Source: Stomorhina lunata
Taxonomy: Eukaryota; Arthropoda; Insecta; Diptera; Rhiniidae
Direction: 5' to 3'
Assembly: GCA_933228675.1 (NCBI GenBank)
Contig: OW121743.1
Coordinates: 115,369,781 to 115,433,780, forward strand
Length of the DNA: 64,000 nucleotides
Made by a program: the position numbers and the translations under genes. Shown here one piece after another: positions 20,726 to 31,720 of the stretch. Under the pieces are notes generated by a model. The model was not told the DNA's origin. It saw nothing but the letters and a program-made list of their open reading frames with translations, and ran no database searches. Positions within the stretch are counted from its first letter, which is position 1; every line of letters begins with the position of its first letter.

Positions 20726-23340
20726 AATTTTGTACTAAAATACTTATATATTCAATAGAATCGAAAAGGTACTTTTTTATTTACTAAAAAGTTCCAGTTG
20801 TGGCTTAAAATAACTTTTCTGTCTAAAAATAAATTTTTAATCTAAAAGGAAATTTTCTAAAATTTGCATCTAAGTTGTACTTTTGTTTTGTCTAAAATAC
20901 ACCTTTTCTTACTACATTTTCTAGTACTTAATGGGCAGTTTTGGTTAAGTGATTTCCTACAATTTTTAGCTGAAAACTTTTGTATCTAAAGGAGATATTT
21001 GTTACTTTGAAAATGTGTTTATCTAAAAAGTACTTTTGTAACTATGTATCAAAATATTTTATTTTTAAGATTGACTTTATTATCAAAAATAGATTTTTGT
21101 AACTTTAAGAATCTTAATTTAACTTAAGTATCTTAAAATTTACTTGAGTATCTAAAATTTAATTTAAATATACTTTTGTACTCAATTACCATATATTTCT
21201 ATCTGAAAGGTTTTGTATTTTTTTTAATTTGTGACTTTTAGCCAATTTAAGAAATTTAAATTCCTTAAATTATTTTAAAAGCCTTAAAAATTCTAAGAAA
21301 AACTTTCAATATTTTTATTGAAAAATTCTTAGAAATTTATTTAAAATTTAATTTGCTCCTTAAAGCAAACACCAGTTTTTAGATAATTTTATGAAGTCAA
21401 TTTCAAATATTGACTAATTGTTTACAAGAAAAGCAATAAATAAATATTTCCTTAACAAAGTCTACAAAAAAGTTGAATCATTTAGAGAATTGTAAAATCA
21501 CTTGGCAATATTAATTTAACAATTTTATTTTATTTCTGTTTTTTTTTGTCTTTTTTTTTATTAAAGCCTAAAAGTAGACAAATATTTTTGTATTCAACAA
21601 GAACCTGACAAGTATACTCAACATAATCACTTTCTTTTATTTGCTTAATAAAATAAAATGGAATTTAACAAAAACTTAAAAAAAAATCGAATAAAAAGGG
21701 AAAAATACTGAATAGAAAAAGAGACTTTGGAGCATGAGTGGGTAAATTAAATAGAAGAACTACAAATATTCTAGTAAAATGAAATACATAAAAAAAACTT
21801 ATTGTTTAGTTTAGACTTTTTCCATTATTTGGTGTTTTCACTTTTAAAAAAGTAGTTTTTTTCTTCTTGTTATTTTCGGAAATTTTTATTGTTATATTTT
21901 AGATTTCTTTGGACAAAAAAAAAAAACCTAAATGTTTTGTGGGCTAGGAATGAGTTTTTGGGAAATATGAAGCTATTTGTTTCATTGAAAAGAAAATAAT
22001 ATATAAAGTTTTCTCAGTTTTGGTTTTCATGCCAAAAACCCAATTCATTGGTCAAATAACAACACTTAACTTTCTGCTTGCCTGGCTGCCATCACTACTT
22101 AAATTACCTTGAACAATTTATATTTTTTGTTGCTTTTGTTTTTTTGAGAAATTTCTGAAAAAACATATAACAAAAAAGTTTATTTGCACCAAATAAGCAG
22201 CTGAAACTAACCAGCAATTTTCAAAGGGGCTTGGAAAAGACTCGGTGCTAAAACGTGCTGAAATGTAGAAAATTTCTGGGGTGTGCGTGCAGGGGAATAA
22301 TCATATCCTTGCACTGTCTGTAAGGGTTTCCTGTCGTTAAACATGCTCACACAAGACTTACTCTATTACTTTGCAAAGTTTGTAAATTGGCAATGAGAAA
22401 AGTTCGAAAGATGTTGCAAAAAGTAAATGATGACGTGACATTTTCTTTGGTACTAGCTAACGTATCAAAAGTAACATTTTTACTTAGAGAGTGTAGCTTT
22501 TTTTCCATGTTTAAGTAGATTCAAGTACACAAAAAATTGGGCTTTACTCAAAAATTGTATTACCATTAATTGCTCTTAAAATAAGCATATATATATAAGC
22601 ATACACACAATTTTAAGCCTCCCCCCTTTCTGGCTTAAATACTTTTCAATTTAGTATCCTATACTCTTAAACACTACCACAACTTTAATTAGCCTCAAAT
22701 ACCTTAAATAAATCAATAATTTTATATAGCATCAAAAAAGTTATTTATTGCTTTATTTAGCTGCATTTTTTTTGTAAAAAAATATTAATCATAATCTTTG
22801 CCTTTCTTCTATGTTATTCCCTTGAGACTTTGAAATGCTTAACAGGTACCAGCTGTGACCAAAATGTTAAGTCAATATTATCATAAAATTTTGAAAAAAT
22901 AAAAATTTTTGGTCTCACCTTTTAAATCAACCAAAGAAGCCTAAGTAGAAACCTCTAAAAGTAAAAATTTTATACGTAATATGGCCTTAAAAAATTATAA
23001 TGGCTTAAAGTAATTAGGTGAAAAAAGTTTTTGTTACGTGCTAAAATAAAAGGCTATATTCATAATTTAAAGGCAAAAGCATTGGGCTTATTATAATAAA
23101 GAATAAGACGGTAAAAGAACTATCTTTGCATATAATAAACAATTTTGTATACAAAAGATACTTTTCCAACACAAAAGATAATTTTAGATACAAAAGTCTT
23201 CAAAAGCATCATGGGTAAGGTCCTACAAAAAAATTTATAAAATAATACGGGTAAGCGGTAAATATCGGCATAGAATGAATTATAAACTGTATTAGCTACA
23301 GATATTGAATTTGATTTATATAAGTACCTGCCATGATAGC
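20726..23340. other. AT-rich unique segment
   Basis: Non-repetitive sequence follows a single echo of the AAAAGGTACTTTT motif near 20765. No coding sequence, RNA gene or transposon end was recognised. The short (TA)-rich and poly-T runs appear unremarkable. Confidence 0.5.
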
Positions 23341-24010
23341 CTTACCTTGCAGTGAACAAATTACAAGGTGGATATTTTAAGTGTTTACCAACACCCCCTT
23401 ACTACAAAATTGTCATGCATGGTATGTGTGACATACATGACACTTTGACATTTCAGAGTACCAATTCGGAAACATGTTGTTCCTTGGTTAGGAGCGGAGA
23501 CTATCTAACCTCCTGTCAGTCTATGGGTACGGCAACCGGCTGCAATGCAACTCCACATTCGAAAGAACGATACAGACAATGTATCGCCAACTTTACCCGC
23601 TTTGGGTATTAAACCACAGCCCCCGCGATGCTACACAAAGGGTCCAACAACCACTAGTCAGGCTGGAGATAATATCCAGAGGCTTCCTGACTCCCGCGGT
23701 ACCAGACAATCTCCGGTGGGATTCATAGCCCTAAAACGACTACTAACAGTTGAGCCCCAAACGGCCCAGGGACTGCTGCCCTTAACGGCTAAGCGCACAA
23801 ATAAAGGCAACATAAAGACAACACAAAGACGAAACATCACAATTAACAGCCGCACTCACGCGCGACACTTTGGACACAAAGTGACACCAGCAAGGGACAG
23901 CACGTACAACACTTATCACAAACAACATTAGACAGGCCACCCTCACGGGTGTGTTAGCTACAGGCAGACATCGAAAGTCTTCCGAAACTTCGATCTTTAA
24001 AAGCTTTGCC
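23341..24010. other. G+C-richer island of unknown origin
   Basis: About 650 bp with G+C near one half by eye, in strong contrast to the AT-rich flanks, and with sharp edges. A plus-strand open frame of 128 codons (23545-23931) encodes a basic peptide rich in T, R, Q and P. A minus-strand frame (23658-23855) is also open. The composition and abrupt borders suggest an inserted transposable-element fragment, perhaps a 5' untranslated or Gag-like part of a non-LTR retrotransposon. I recognise no zinc knuckle, reverse transcriptase motif or terminal repeat, so the identity is open. Confidence 0.5.
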
Positions 24011-24116
24011 TATAAAATACATATGCCAACAAGATCGAGATATGTTCGGATGTAAATATAGGCCATTTAGTAAAGTTATAATAATTACCTTCAAGATATA
24101 TAAATCCTTGTATGTC
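24011..24116. other. Short AT-rich spacer
   Basis: About 100 bp between the G+C-richer island and the hAT-like MITE. Nothing was recognised. Confidence 0.5.
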
Positions 24117-24124
24117 TTTATAGC
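24117..24124. repeat. 8-bp target-site duplication (left)
   Basis: TTTATAGC lies immediately before the CAGGGACCG terminus. It matches TGTATAGC at 24791-24798 in seven of eight positions, as expected for an old hAT insertion. Confidence 0.75.
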
Positions 24125-24790
24125 CAGGGACCGAAAATAAGTGCTATTTTTGATTTTTTTTATTTAAAAAAAGCAACCTCAAGGAAATGTCGGAAAATAA
24201 AACCAATTTTAATAGTCTTTGACCAAATTTTTACAAAATGCGATGCTTTTGAAAAACCTTATTTTTATTTATCAGAAAAAAAAAAGAAAAAATATTTTTT
24301 TATTTTTATTTTTTTGAGCAAAAAAAGTTACTTTTGCATTTGCATTATTTTTAACTTTTATTCTTTCGAGCAAAAAAAAAAGTTATTTTTTAACTTTTAT
24401 TTTTTTTTTTCTTGAGTAAAAATAACAGTATTTTTTGAGTTTTATTATTTCGAGCATGAATAAAAGTTATTTTTTTACTTTTATTTTTTGGAGAAGAAAT
24501 AAAAGTTATCGGAAGAAAATTTGGAGGCAATTATGATTGCAAAACTCAACTCCATTAATTTTTGAGCATATGCAAATTATTTTCACTGAAAAGTTATCTT
24601 TGTTTGCAAGAAATTTTTATTAAATACATATAATAAATTTATCATAAATTTAAATAAAATGAACTTTTATTTCTGTTCGAAAAAATAAAACTCAAAAAAT
24701 AACTTTTATTTTTGCTTGAAAAAATAAAAGTCAAAAATAACTTTTATTTTCTGACTTTTACGATAAAAGTTATAATAGTTACGGTCCCTG
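24125..24790. mobile_element. hAT-like non-autonomous element (MITE), 666 bp
   Basis: It begins CAGGGACCG and ends CGGTCCCTG, giving 9-bp terminal inverted repeats of the hAT type (CAGGG...), flanked by near-identical 8-bp duplications. The interior has no transposase frame. It consists of alternating blocks such as AACTTTTATTTTTT, GAGCAAAAA and AATAAAAGTTATTTTT, many of them inverted relative to one another, so the element can fold extensively. Sub-terminal similarity between the ends is limited. It would depend on a hAT transposase supplied elsewhere. Classification rests on the termini and duplication length. Confidence 0.8.
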
Positions 24791-24798
24791 TGTATAGC
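24791..24798. repeat. 8-bp target-site duplication (right)
   Basis: TGTATAGC directly follows CGGTCCCTG and pairs with TTTATAGC at 24117-24124. Confidence 0.75.
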
Positions 24799-26268
24799 AA
24801 CTGTATCTTCTCCCCCGCTGCCGTTTGGATACAAAAGATATGACTAAAGACCTGGGGACAAACAGTCGTATTCGATATCGATCGCAAATGTTGTTTAACA
24901 TACCTTAGGGATTTTCAAAATAACACCACCTCACGAGATGAAATATTTTTTGATATGCTTAATGGATTCCGAGTTATTTGCACTTCAATGTAAATTTTTT
25001 TTCCTTAAATTTAAATTTTTTTATTTTTGAAAAATTCATAAAAAATTGAAGATGATAAAAATATACCCTTTTCATTACATGGTCACAAAACTGTGAATGT
25101 TTCAAATAAAATAAACCTCATTTCTTAAAAAACCAATCATAAATAGTGATATTTTAAACAAAAAAGTAAATGAAATGAGTAGGAATGCCAAGTCTCATTA
25201 AGTATTTTGAAAATTGTAACCGTTACTTAATTTTTAAATTTTTCATATGACAAATGTTTGTTAATTTTCACTTTATTGTCAATATATATTCATGTATTTT
25301 CATGAAATAAGGCTTCAGTTGTTTGTAATATTTACAGTTTAAAGACCGTGAATAAAAATGGTAAGTTTTTGAAATCTGCGTTTTTTTAATGAATTTTTCA
25401 AAAATAAAAATTTTTCGATTTTAAAAATAATTTTTTTTTACGTTTTTAAGTAAAAAACTCCCCAACCGTTGACCATATGAAAAAAATTGTCTTATCGAGG
25501 CTTAAAGAATCCAACGGTGTTTCTTTTAACGAATTTAGATAAGCTATTCCTAAATATGATAAAATCAATGAACGACCTCTATGAAAATCCGTAATTTTAG
25601 AAAAAAAAAATAAAAATATTGTGTTCATAAAAATTTAAATTTTTTGGTGTTTTTGTACTTAAGAGGCCATAATACATCGAAATGAAATAGTTCAACTTCA
25701 ATTTTATTACTCTTGTTGACCAGTGTAATTTATTTTGCAAACAGTTTAATAAAATTTTATATCTAAACATACCCGTTTGTTTGTCAAAACATAAGAACTT
25801 TTTTGAAGAACTTTTAAACGGTATCATGAAGTTTAAAACGATCCAGAAATAATTTTCGAAACACAATGCTTTAAGCATACAAATTCGAACAGTTTTATTT
25901 TCGAATCGAAATACGCAGTAACCCCCCAGAAGTCACATTTTTCATCCGATAAATAAGATGCACAAGATCTCTGCTAGCTGAGATCTACAAAAAACCCTAC
26001 ACCTATGATTTATCTCCTATAGTTAATGAGATATTCGACTTCGAAAAAAAAACTTTTTGGCGACTTTGAGCTAGAGTTTAGCTAATATTGGATGGAAAAT
26101 CTTTAACCGATCAAAAATTATATTAAGGTTTAAATTTTCATAAAAAATAAATTTTTTGTCATTCTTTAGTCATTCTTTTCGAGATTTAAAGAACAAATTG
26201 TTAAGAAACATATATGGTATTTATAATTTTTGAAAAATAACTTTAATAACTAAAATAATAATAATAAT
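24799..26268. other. AT-rich segment
   Basis: No gene was recognised. Open frames at 25446-25628 and 25597-25878 on the minus strand lack domains. Phrases such as GAGATATTCGACTTCG and AAAAAAACTTTTTGGCGAC suggest decayed dispersed repeat sequence, but I could not define ends. Confidence 0.45.
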
Positions 26269-26498
26269 CCGGTATGTTCTGAAAATAGATGGTTTTTAAA
26301 TCGTTCGATTTCTGATATATTTTTGAGATAATTATCGGTTATTTCCCTAAAACGAATGAAAATTAGGGCTTTAATCCTTTTGACTGCTATCTTATCTTTC
26401 ATTTGGTTTGAATTTTTTGTGGAAATAAGTGAAATTATCTCAAAAATATATCAAAAATCGAACGATTTGAAAACGCTCGATTTCCAGCACATACCAGA
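26269..26498. repeat. Long hairpin with ~65-bp arms
   Basis: The arm at 26269-26336 (containing AAATCGTTCGATTT and GATATATTTTTGAGATAATT) is the reverse complement of 26433-26498 (AATTATCTCAAAAATATATC and AAATCGAACGATTT). The inner 36 bp differ at one position. The outer part (CCGGTATGTTCTG against the reverse complement of CAGCACATACCAG) is more diverged. The loop is about 95 bp. It is a likely fold-back or MITE remnant. Target duplications were not identified. Confidence 0.75.
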
Positions 26499-28192
26499 AT
26501 AACTAAAAAATTAGTTTTTGAGAATTTTAAAAAAATTTTTGGGAATTATGGGATTGCAGCAGACAAAACTTCTTTTTAATTTTTGTATTTTTTGCATCAA
26601 AAAATCTATTCAAGTACAAAATTTTATTAAAACACATTGAATTATAAAATCTTAATAAGAAGTTTTTTTTGGGGATTTGAAAAAAAAAAAATGAATTCCC
26701 GGATACCAAAACTTTTTCCAAATCCAAAAAAAAAACAGAGATTTTTTCATTAAGATTTCATAATTCAAAATTTGTCGATGTATTTTTTTTTAACAAAATT
26801 TTGTCTTTTTTATTAAATATATTTTTTTAATAAATGTCAATGTAGTTTTTTAATTGTTTTTAAATAGATTTTTTGATGAAAAAAATACAAAAAGAAAAAA
26901 AATTGTCAGCTGCAAGAGACCGGTATGTAGATTAAAACAAGTAATAGGAGAATACACAATCAATTAAACGTAGTGGTGTTCGATCAAACTCAATGAGTTT
27001 AATAGATGATTATCTCTGCAATTTGACAACTCGACTGTGGTCGAGGGCGCTAAGTGCTGATGACGTCCTGTGGCGGGACAGAAATTGCAATCCACTGAGC
27101 CGCGTTCAAAAATATTTTTTTCAGTTTTTCTCCACATTATTACTTTCAAAATTTTCAAAATAATAATTTGAAAATTAAAAATGAACTCAAGCCTGATAAT
27201 TCTCAATTTTTCAACGTAAAATTCAATCATTAACTCATTTTTTCCAAAAATGTTAATTTTATGTTTTGTTGAGAACGTCTTCATATATTATTTAGATTAT
27301 CCTAAAAGTATGCTATATAAATGTTTTTGAAATTTTTTACATTTCGATCGATATTGTGTGCAACGATTTGGTACCTGGCAAAAGTCATAAAAAGTGTCGA
27401 TGCGTTTTAATCATTCCTCTGCCAGTCACAACACCATTTGTGACCAGTCAATTCAATTTGTGAAAAACTTGTTACTTGTCTCTAAAAGGTTAACGAAAGC
27501 AAGTCAATTAAGTTGTATACGGTCAGAAACTTAGATTAAGTACAAAATAATAAGAATTTTTATTAATTGAATGCATTTTATCGAATTTTGTCTTTCGTGT
27601 TGAGTATTCACACTAATATTCGTCATTCACCTGTGTTATTTTTGTAAGTTCAATATATTTTATGATTTTAAACTTCATTCGAATTCAAATTGTAAAAAAA
27701 AGGGATTTTTAAAAATATATGTCATTCCCCTGCCAGTGTTCCTCATACAAAATTACTCAGGGGAATAACGGATTGTTTTTAAAATGTTTCATAATTCTGT
27801 TAAGTGTTAAAATATTAGGATAACAACAAGGAATAACAAGGAAAAAACAATATTTAGCAAAATGATTATTACTTCACCGAACATTGATGGAATCAGTTCA
27901 TACATGACCATTCCAATACAATCCCATACTAGACCTTTTTTCACTTATATTACAGAGACATTTAAAAAATGCCTCGAATCTGATGAAAGAATCAGTTTTT
28001 TTTTTTAAATTGATATGCTAAATTTATAGATACATTTCATGAGCACGTGTGTAAGCCTTAGCTTCGTCTCATTGGATAATCGTGTAAATAATCTGTTTTC
28101 GAATTAGAGTAAAATCGGTATACTCTCTTTTTATGGGACTTATCGAAAATACCATACGGCAATTCAGTGTTTGGAAGTACAACATCTATCTT
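26499..28192. other. AT-rich segment with a small G+C-richer patch
   Basis: No gene was recognised. Near 27045-27115 a patch reads, on the minus strand, GCGGCTCAGTGGATTGC followed by CCCGCCACAGGACGTC. This resembles the A-box region of a tRNA-derived SINE, without a convincing B box. A hairpin, GTCACAA-CACCA-TTTGTGAC, lies near 27426-27445. The minus-strand open frame 26964-27284 crosses both and is not supported as a protein. Confidence 0.4.
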
Positions 28193-28261
28193 CTATCTAT
28201 TTATATCTATAAAAAAAATGTCCGCGTCTATTTGTCTGTTTGTATGTTGTTTGTTGGGAAG

Positions 28262-28753
28262 GATCTCCGGAACTAGCGGACCGATTTTTCTGAAATTTTG
28301 ACAGTGTAGTATTGTGTGGCCGGTGGTGACTATAGGCTAATTTTCTTTTCGAAATCTCAAGTGGGCGTGACCCCTCCCATATAACTCATATATTAAAAAT
28401 GACAAATAAAGGCGACCGAGAGGCCCGATTTTTCTGAAATTTTGACAAAATGTTAAGGTGTGACCGATGGAAAAAAAGACCAGATTTGTTTTCAAATCTC
28501 CCATATAAGTCAGATTTTAAAACATACAAATATGGATGATCAAACCGACCGATTTTTCTGAAATTTAGACAGTGGAGTATGGTGTGACCAGTAGTTAAAA
28601 TAACCTAGAGTTTTTTCTGAAATCTATATGAATGACTGAGCGGCCCGATTTTTCTGAAATTTTGACAGTATGATAAGATGTGACCGGTGGTTTATATAAG
28701 CAAGTTTTTTTTAAATCTCAAGTGGGCGTGACCCCTCCCATATAAGTAAAATA
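28262..28753 (+). repeat. Internal tandem units of the Helentron-like element, left part
   Basis: Repeated modules contain CCGATTTTTCTGAAATTTTG, ACAGT(A)G, TGTGACCGGTGG and GTGGGCGTGACCCCTCCCAT in order. Three to four decayed copies are present. The module is interrupted after CCCATATAAGTAAAATAG by the nested element. Confidence 0.7.
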
Positions 28754-30200
28754 GTACCTGGTTGACCGAGCCTTGCTCGGAGCTTTATGATAAGCATTTT
28801 GTGCAAATATTCAGTTAATTTCGAATTATTTTATTTATTTTTTTCCGATCAACTCATAGTTTGCATAGTTTACAGATTAACTCATTTTGAAAAATTTTGG
28901 AAATTGGTCATACCAACAGAAACCTCCGTCGACTCATGCGCAACAACTTTTCTAAATATTATAGCCTGATCAATTGCACAGTTTACGATTTATTTCATTT
29001 TGAGTAATTTTCAGTGGCCCCACCTGAAGTTGTCCATACCAACTAAGAAACCTACGTCTGCTTATGCGTAACAACTTTTCTAATGATTATAACATGATCA
29101 AATGCACAGTTTACGATTTAATGCATTTTGAGTAATTTTCAGTGGCGCCACCTGTTGAACTTTGGTCATTCCCATTAATAAACCTTCGTCGGCTTATCCG
29201 CAACAACTTTGCTAAAGACTATAGCATGATTAAATGTACAGCTTACGATTAAATTGACTTTGTATAATTTTCAGTAGCGCCACCTGTCGGAAATTATTCA
29301 AACCAACTAAAAAACCTTTGCCTACTCATGCGCTACAACTTTGCTAAAGATCATAGCATGATCAAATATACAGTTTACGATTTAATTAATTTTTAGTAAT
29401 TTTCAGTGGCGCCACCTAACGGAAATTAGTCTTACCAACTTAAAAACCTTCCCCGGCTTATCCGCAACATCTTCGCTAAAGAGCATAATATGATCAAATT
29501 CACAGTTTACTATTCTATAAAGAACATACATACAAACATTCATTTGTTTTAAAGTTATAACATTACACATTTTTTCCCCTTTTTATCCACTACGTTCAAA
29601 AAGTTCCATATGCTTATTTGGTACTTCTTTGGTACCAATTGAATTCGGTACATTATATTAAAACGCAGTTAACATAATTCCTATTCATATTACGTTTGAG
29701 ATATTAAGTTATCATTTTATCCCTTTTTTACCCATTTTGGCCCCAAAATCAAAAAAGTACCAAGTACGTGTTCAATATTTCTTTCACATCTTTTGACTAC
29801 TGTACAAACTTTCTTTCTATATTCCTTGGTTTTAAATATAAGAGTGGGTTAAAAAGGTACCAAAAAAACTATTTTCACCCTTTTTTACCTCCTATCGGAC
29901 ATAGTTTCAAAAAAGTACCATGCACCTGTCCGCTTATTTTCATAGCTGTTTAAAACGTAATTTTAATTTTGTTTCTATTCCTATTACTTTAGGAGATATA
30001 ACGTTTTCGATTTTTTCCCCTTTTTACCCGTTTTTACCCTCTTAGAGGCAAAGGCTCCAAAAGTCCCTTCTTCTTCGACCTATACATCAAAAAAGGTACC
30101 CACTGTCCAAATTTTATCAAAATCGTTAGAGCCGTTTTCGAGCTAGCCATTCTATATATATATATATACATACAATTATTGCTCGTTTAAGAATATAAGA
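28754..30200 (+). mobile_element. Nested 1.45-kb element (copy 1)
   Basis: It starts GTACCTGGTTGACCGAGCCT and ends TTGCTCGTTTAAGAATATAA. The first ~750 bp are about five tandem units of ~145 bp, each with TTTTCAGTGGCGCCACCTG and a GCxACAACTTTGCTAA-like stretch. The next part has ~200-bp units with ACCCATTTTGGCC or GGACATAGTTTC and AAAAAAGTACCA. A TA-rich tract precedes the 3' end. The same element occurs inverted at 41064-42531. Its borders coincide with the break in the host element's modules, which shows nesting. It has no protein frame; open frames at 28787-28969 and 29768-29953 arise within its repeats. Confidence 0.75.
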
Positions 30201-30480
30201 TTAAAAATGACAAATATGGATGACCGAGCCGACCGATTTTTCTTTAATTTTTACAGTATATATTGAGTTACCTGTGGGTAAAATAGGCTACATTTTTTTT
30301 TTTGGAAATCTCAAATGGGCATGACCCCTCCCATATAAGTCATATATTAAAAATGACAAATATGGATGACCGATTTTTCAAAAATTTTGATTGTATGTGT
30401 GTGACCGGTGGGTAAAGTAGGCTTGGTTTTTTTTAGTCTCAAGTGGGCGTGACCTATCCCATAAAGTCAAATACCAACGG
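30201..30480 (+). repeat. Internal tandem units of the Helentron-like element, right part
   Basis: Here the modules interrupted at 28753 resume: AAAATGACAAATATGGATGA, GACCGATTTTTC and GGGCATGACCCCTCCCATAT. The unit at 30329-30366 shows the uninterrupted sequence at the nested insertion point. Confidence 0.7.
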
Positions 30481-30752
30481 TGACCTTGAAATTGGAAATG
30501 GGGATAAAATTCCCCTTTTCTTTAAAATTGTATATCTTGAGAACGGCTTTCTTTCTAAATGTTTTTTTTAGTCCAAGTTAGGATTATACATTAAGAAAAA
30601 TTTAACATATTTACTAAATACATTAATAAAGGATTCAATTTAAAAAATTAATAAAAATATTTCATAATTGTTAATTTTTAAAAAAGCGTTAACACAGTAA
30701 TAAGTTAAAAACTTTAACTGCCAACACGGGCAACGCCGGGTAAAATCAGCTA

Positions 30753-31720
30753 TTGACAATATTCTTTTCATACTTTTAATTTCTTATTCCAAACAAATTA
30801 ACATTTTTATTTTAAAATATTAATTAATTTGAAAAATCATGGAATTTGATATATTTGAAAGATTAACAAAAATCATTAAACTTAAAAACTGCTTTCCCTT
30901 TCACTTCTATTTGTCAAATTTTACTGATTTATAATAAATCGATTTATCAAAAGTATAATGATATCTGATATAAGTCAAAAATCTCAATTGATTGATTGAT
31001 TGATTTTTTTGATTTTGAATATTCAAAAATGTATGATTAATGTTAAAATTCAAATAAATAATTCAAAACAAAAAAATGACGCGATGTTACTTGGTTTTTA
31101 AATTTAATCTTGAATAACTACAAATATTTAAGGAAAATAAAAATTATTCATTTTATGTTAATTTCTAAGAATGTAGCTTTTTTCGTATAATTTTAAATTT
31201 CTGTCAAAGATCCTTTCAAATGACATTGTCGACAGCTATCATAATGCTATTTTCTTTTAATAAATGATTTCTGCATGAACAATCCAAAAATAGTTAATAT
31301 ATTTCTGTTAAAAAGTAATTAATTTTATTAAATATTACAAATAAAATTATTACAAAACAGACAAATACCAAAAATATAATGATTCGCAGAAAAATGGAAA
31401 AGTTTTAATTATTTTTTAGGTATCGAATATCAAAAAAAACTTCCTTAACTTATATTATATTTGATTACATTTCATTACATTTAAAACGACAAACGATGGC
31501 AGGGACATTAGCAAAAAATATTAGCTATTTAACAAAAGAAAATAAAATTAATCGAACAAGAAAATCTTTTGGTTGATCAAGATCGACTATATGATTTCCT
31601 ACATTACTAAACAAAAATGTCACACCTGCTATGATATTGGAGACATTTCACAACTTCCGGACCAAGATTTATATGTTGCTAATAAACTAGGAAGGTAACA
31701 GGAGCAACTTAATATTTAAT
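30753..31720. other. AT-rich unique segment
   Basis: About 970 bp with no recognisable gene or element. A (TGAT)n run lies near 30988-31006. Confidence 0.5.

Larger units (their letters stand above)
28193..30752 (+). mobile_element. Helentron-like non-autonomous element, interrupted by a nested insertion
   Basis: The left end (CTATAAAAAAAATGTCCGCG, then TCTATTTGTCTGTTTGTATG, and a G-G-A-x-C-T-A-G-C-G-G-A-C-C-G-A-like stretch) resembles the 5' region common to arthropod Helentron/HINE elements. The right end (CGGGCAACGCCGGGTAAAAT followed by CAGCTA) matches their 3' hairpin and CTA terminus. Between them lie tandem ~120-140-bp units containing GACCGATTTTTCTGAAATTT and GTGGGCGTGACC. These are seen at 28262-28753 and continue at 30201-30480, split by the nested element. 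No Rep/helicase frame is present. The class assignment is from end similarity only. Confidence 0.55.

Noticed and set aside
23341..24010. LTR retrotransposon or bacterial/symbiont insert
   Set aside because: No TG...CA ends, primer-binding site, reverse transcriptase motif or bacterial gene signature could be recognised. It is kept as an island of unknown origin.
26964..27284. 106-codon minus-strand open frame
   Set aside because: It mixes AT-rich filler with a small G+C-richer patch that resembles a SINE head more than coding DNA. No domain was seen.
29768..29953. 61-codon open frame also found at 41349-41534, suggesting a conserved protein
   Set aside because: Both lie at the same place in two copies of the 1.45-kb repeat. 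They are similar only because the repeat is, and the peptide has no domain or good start context.
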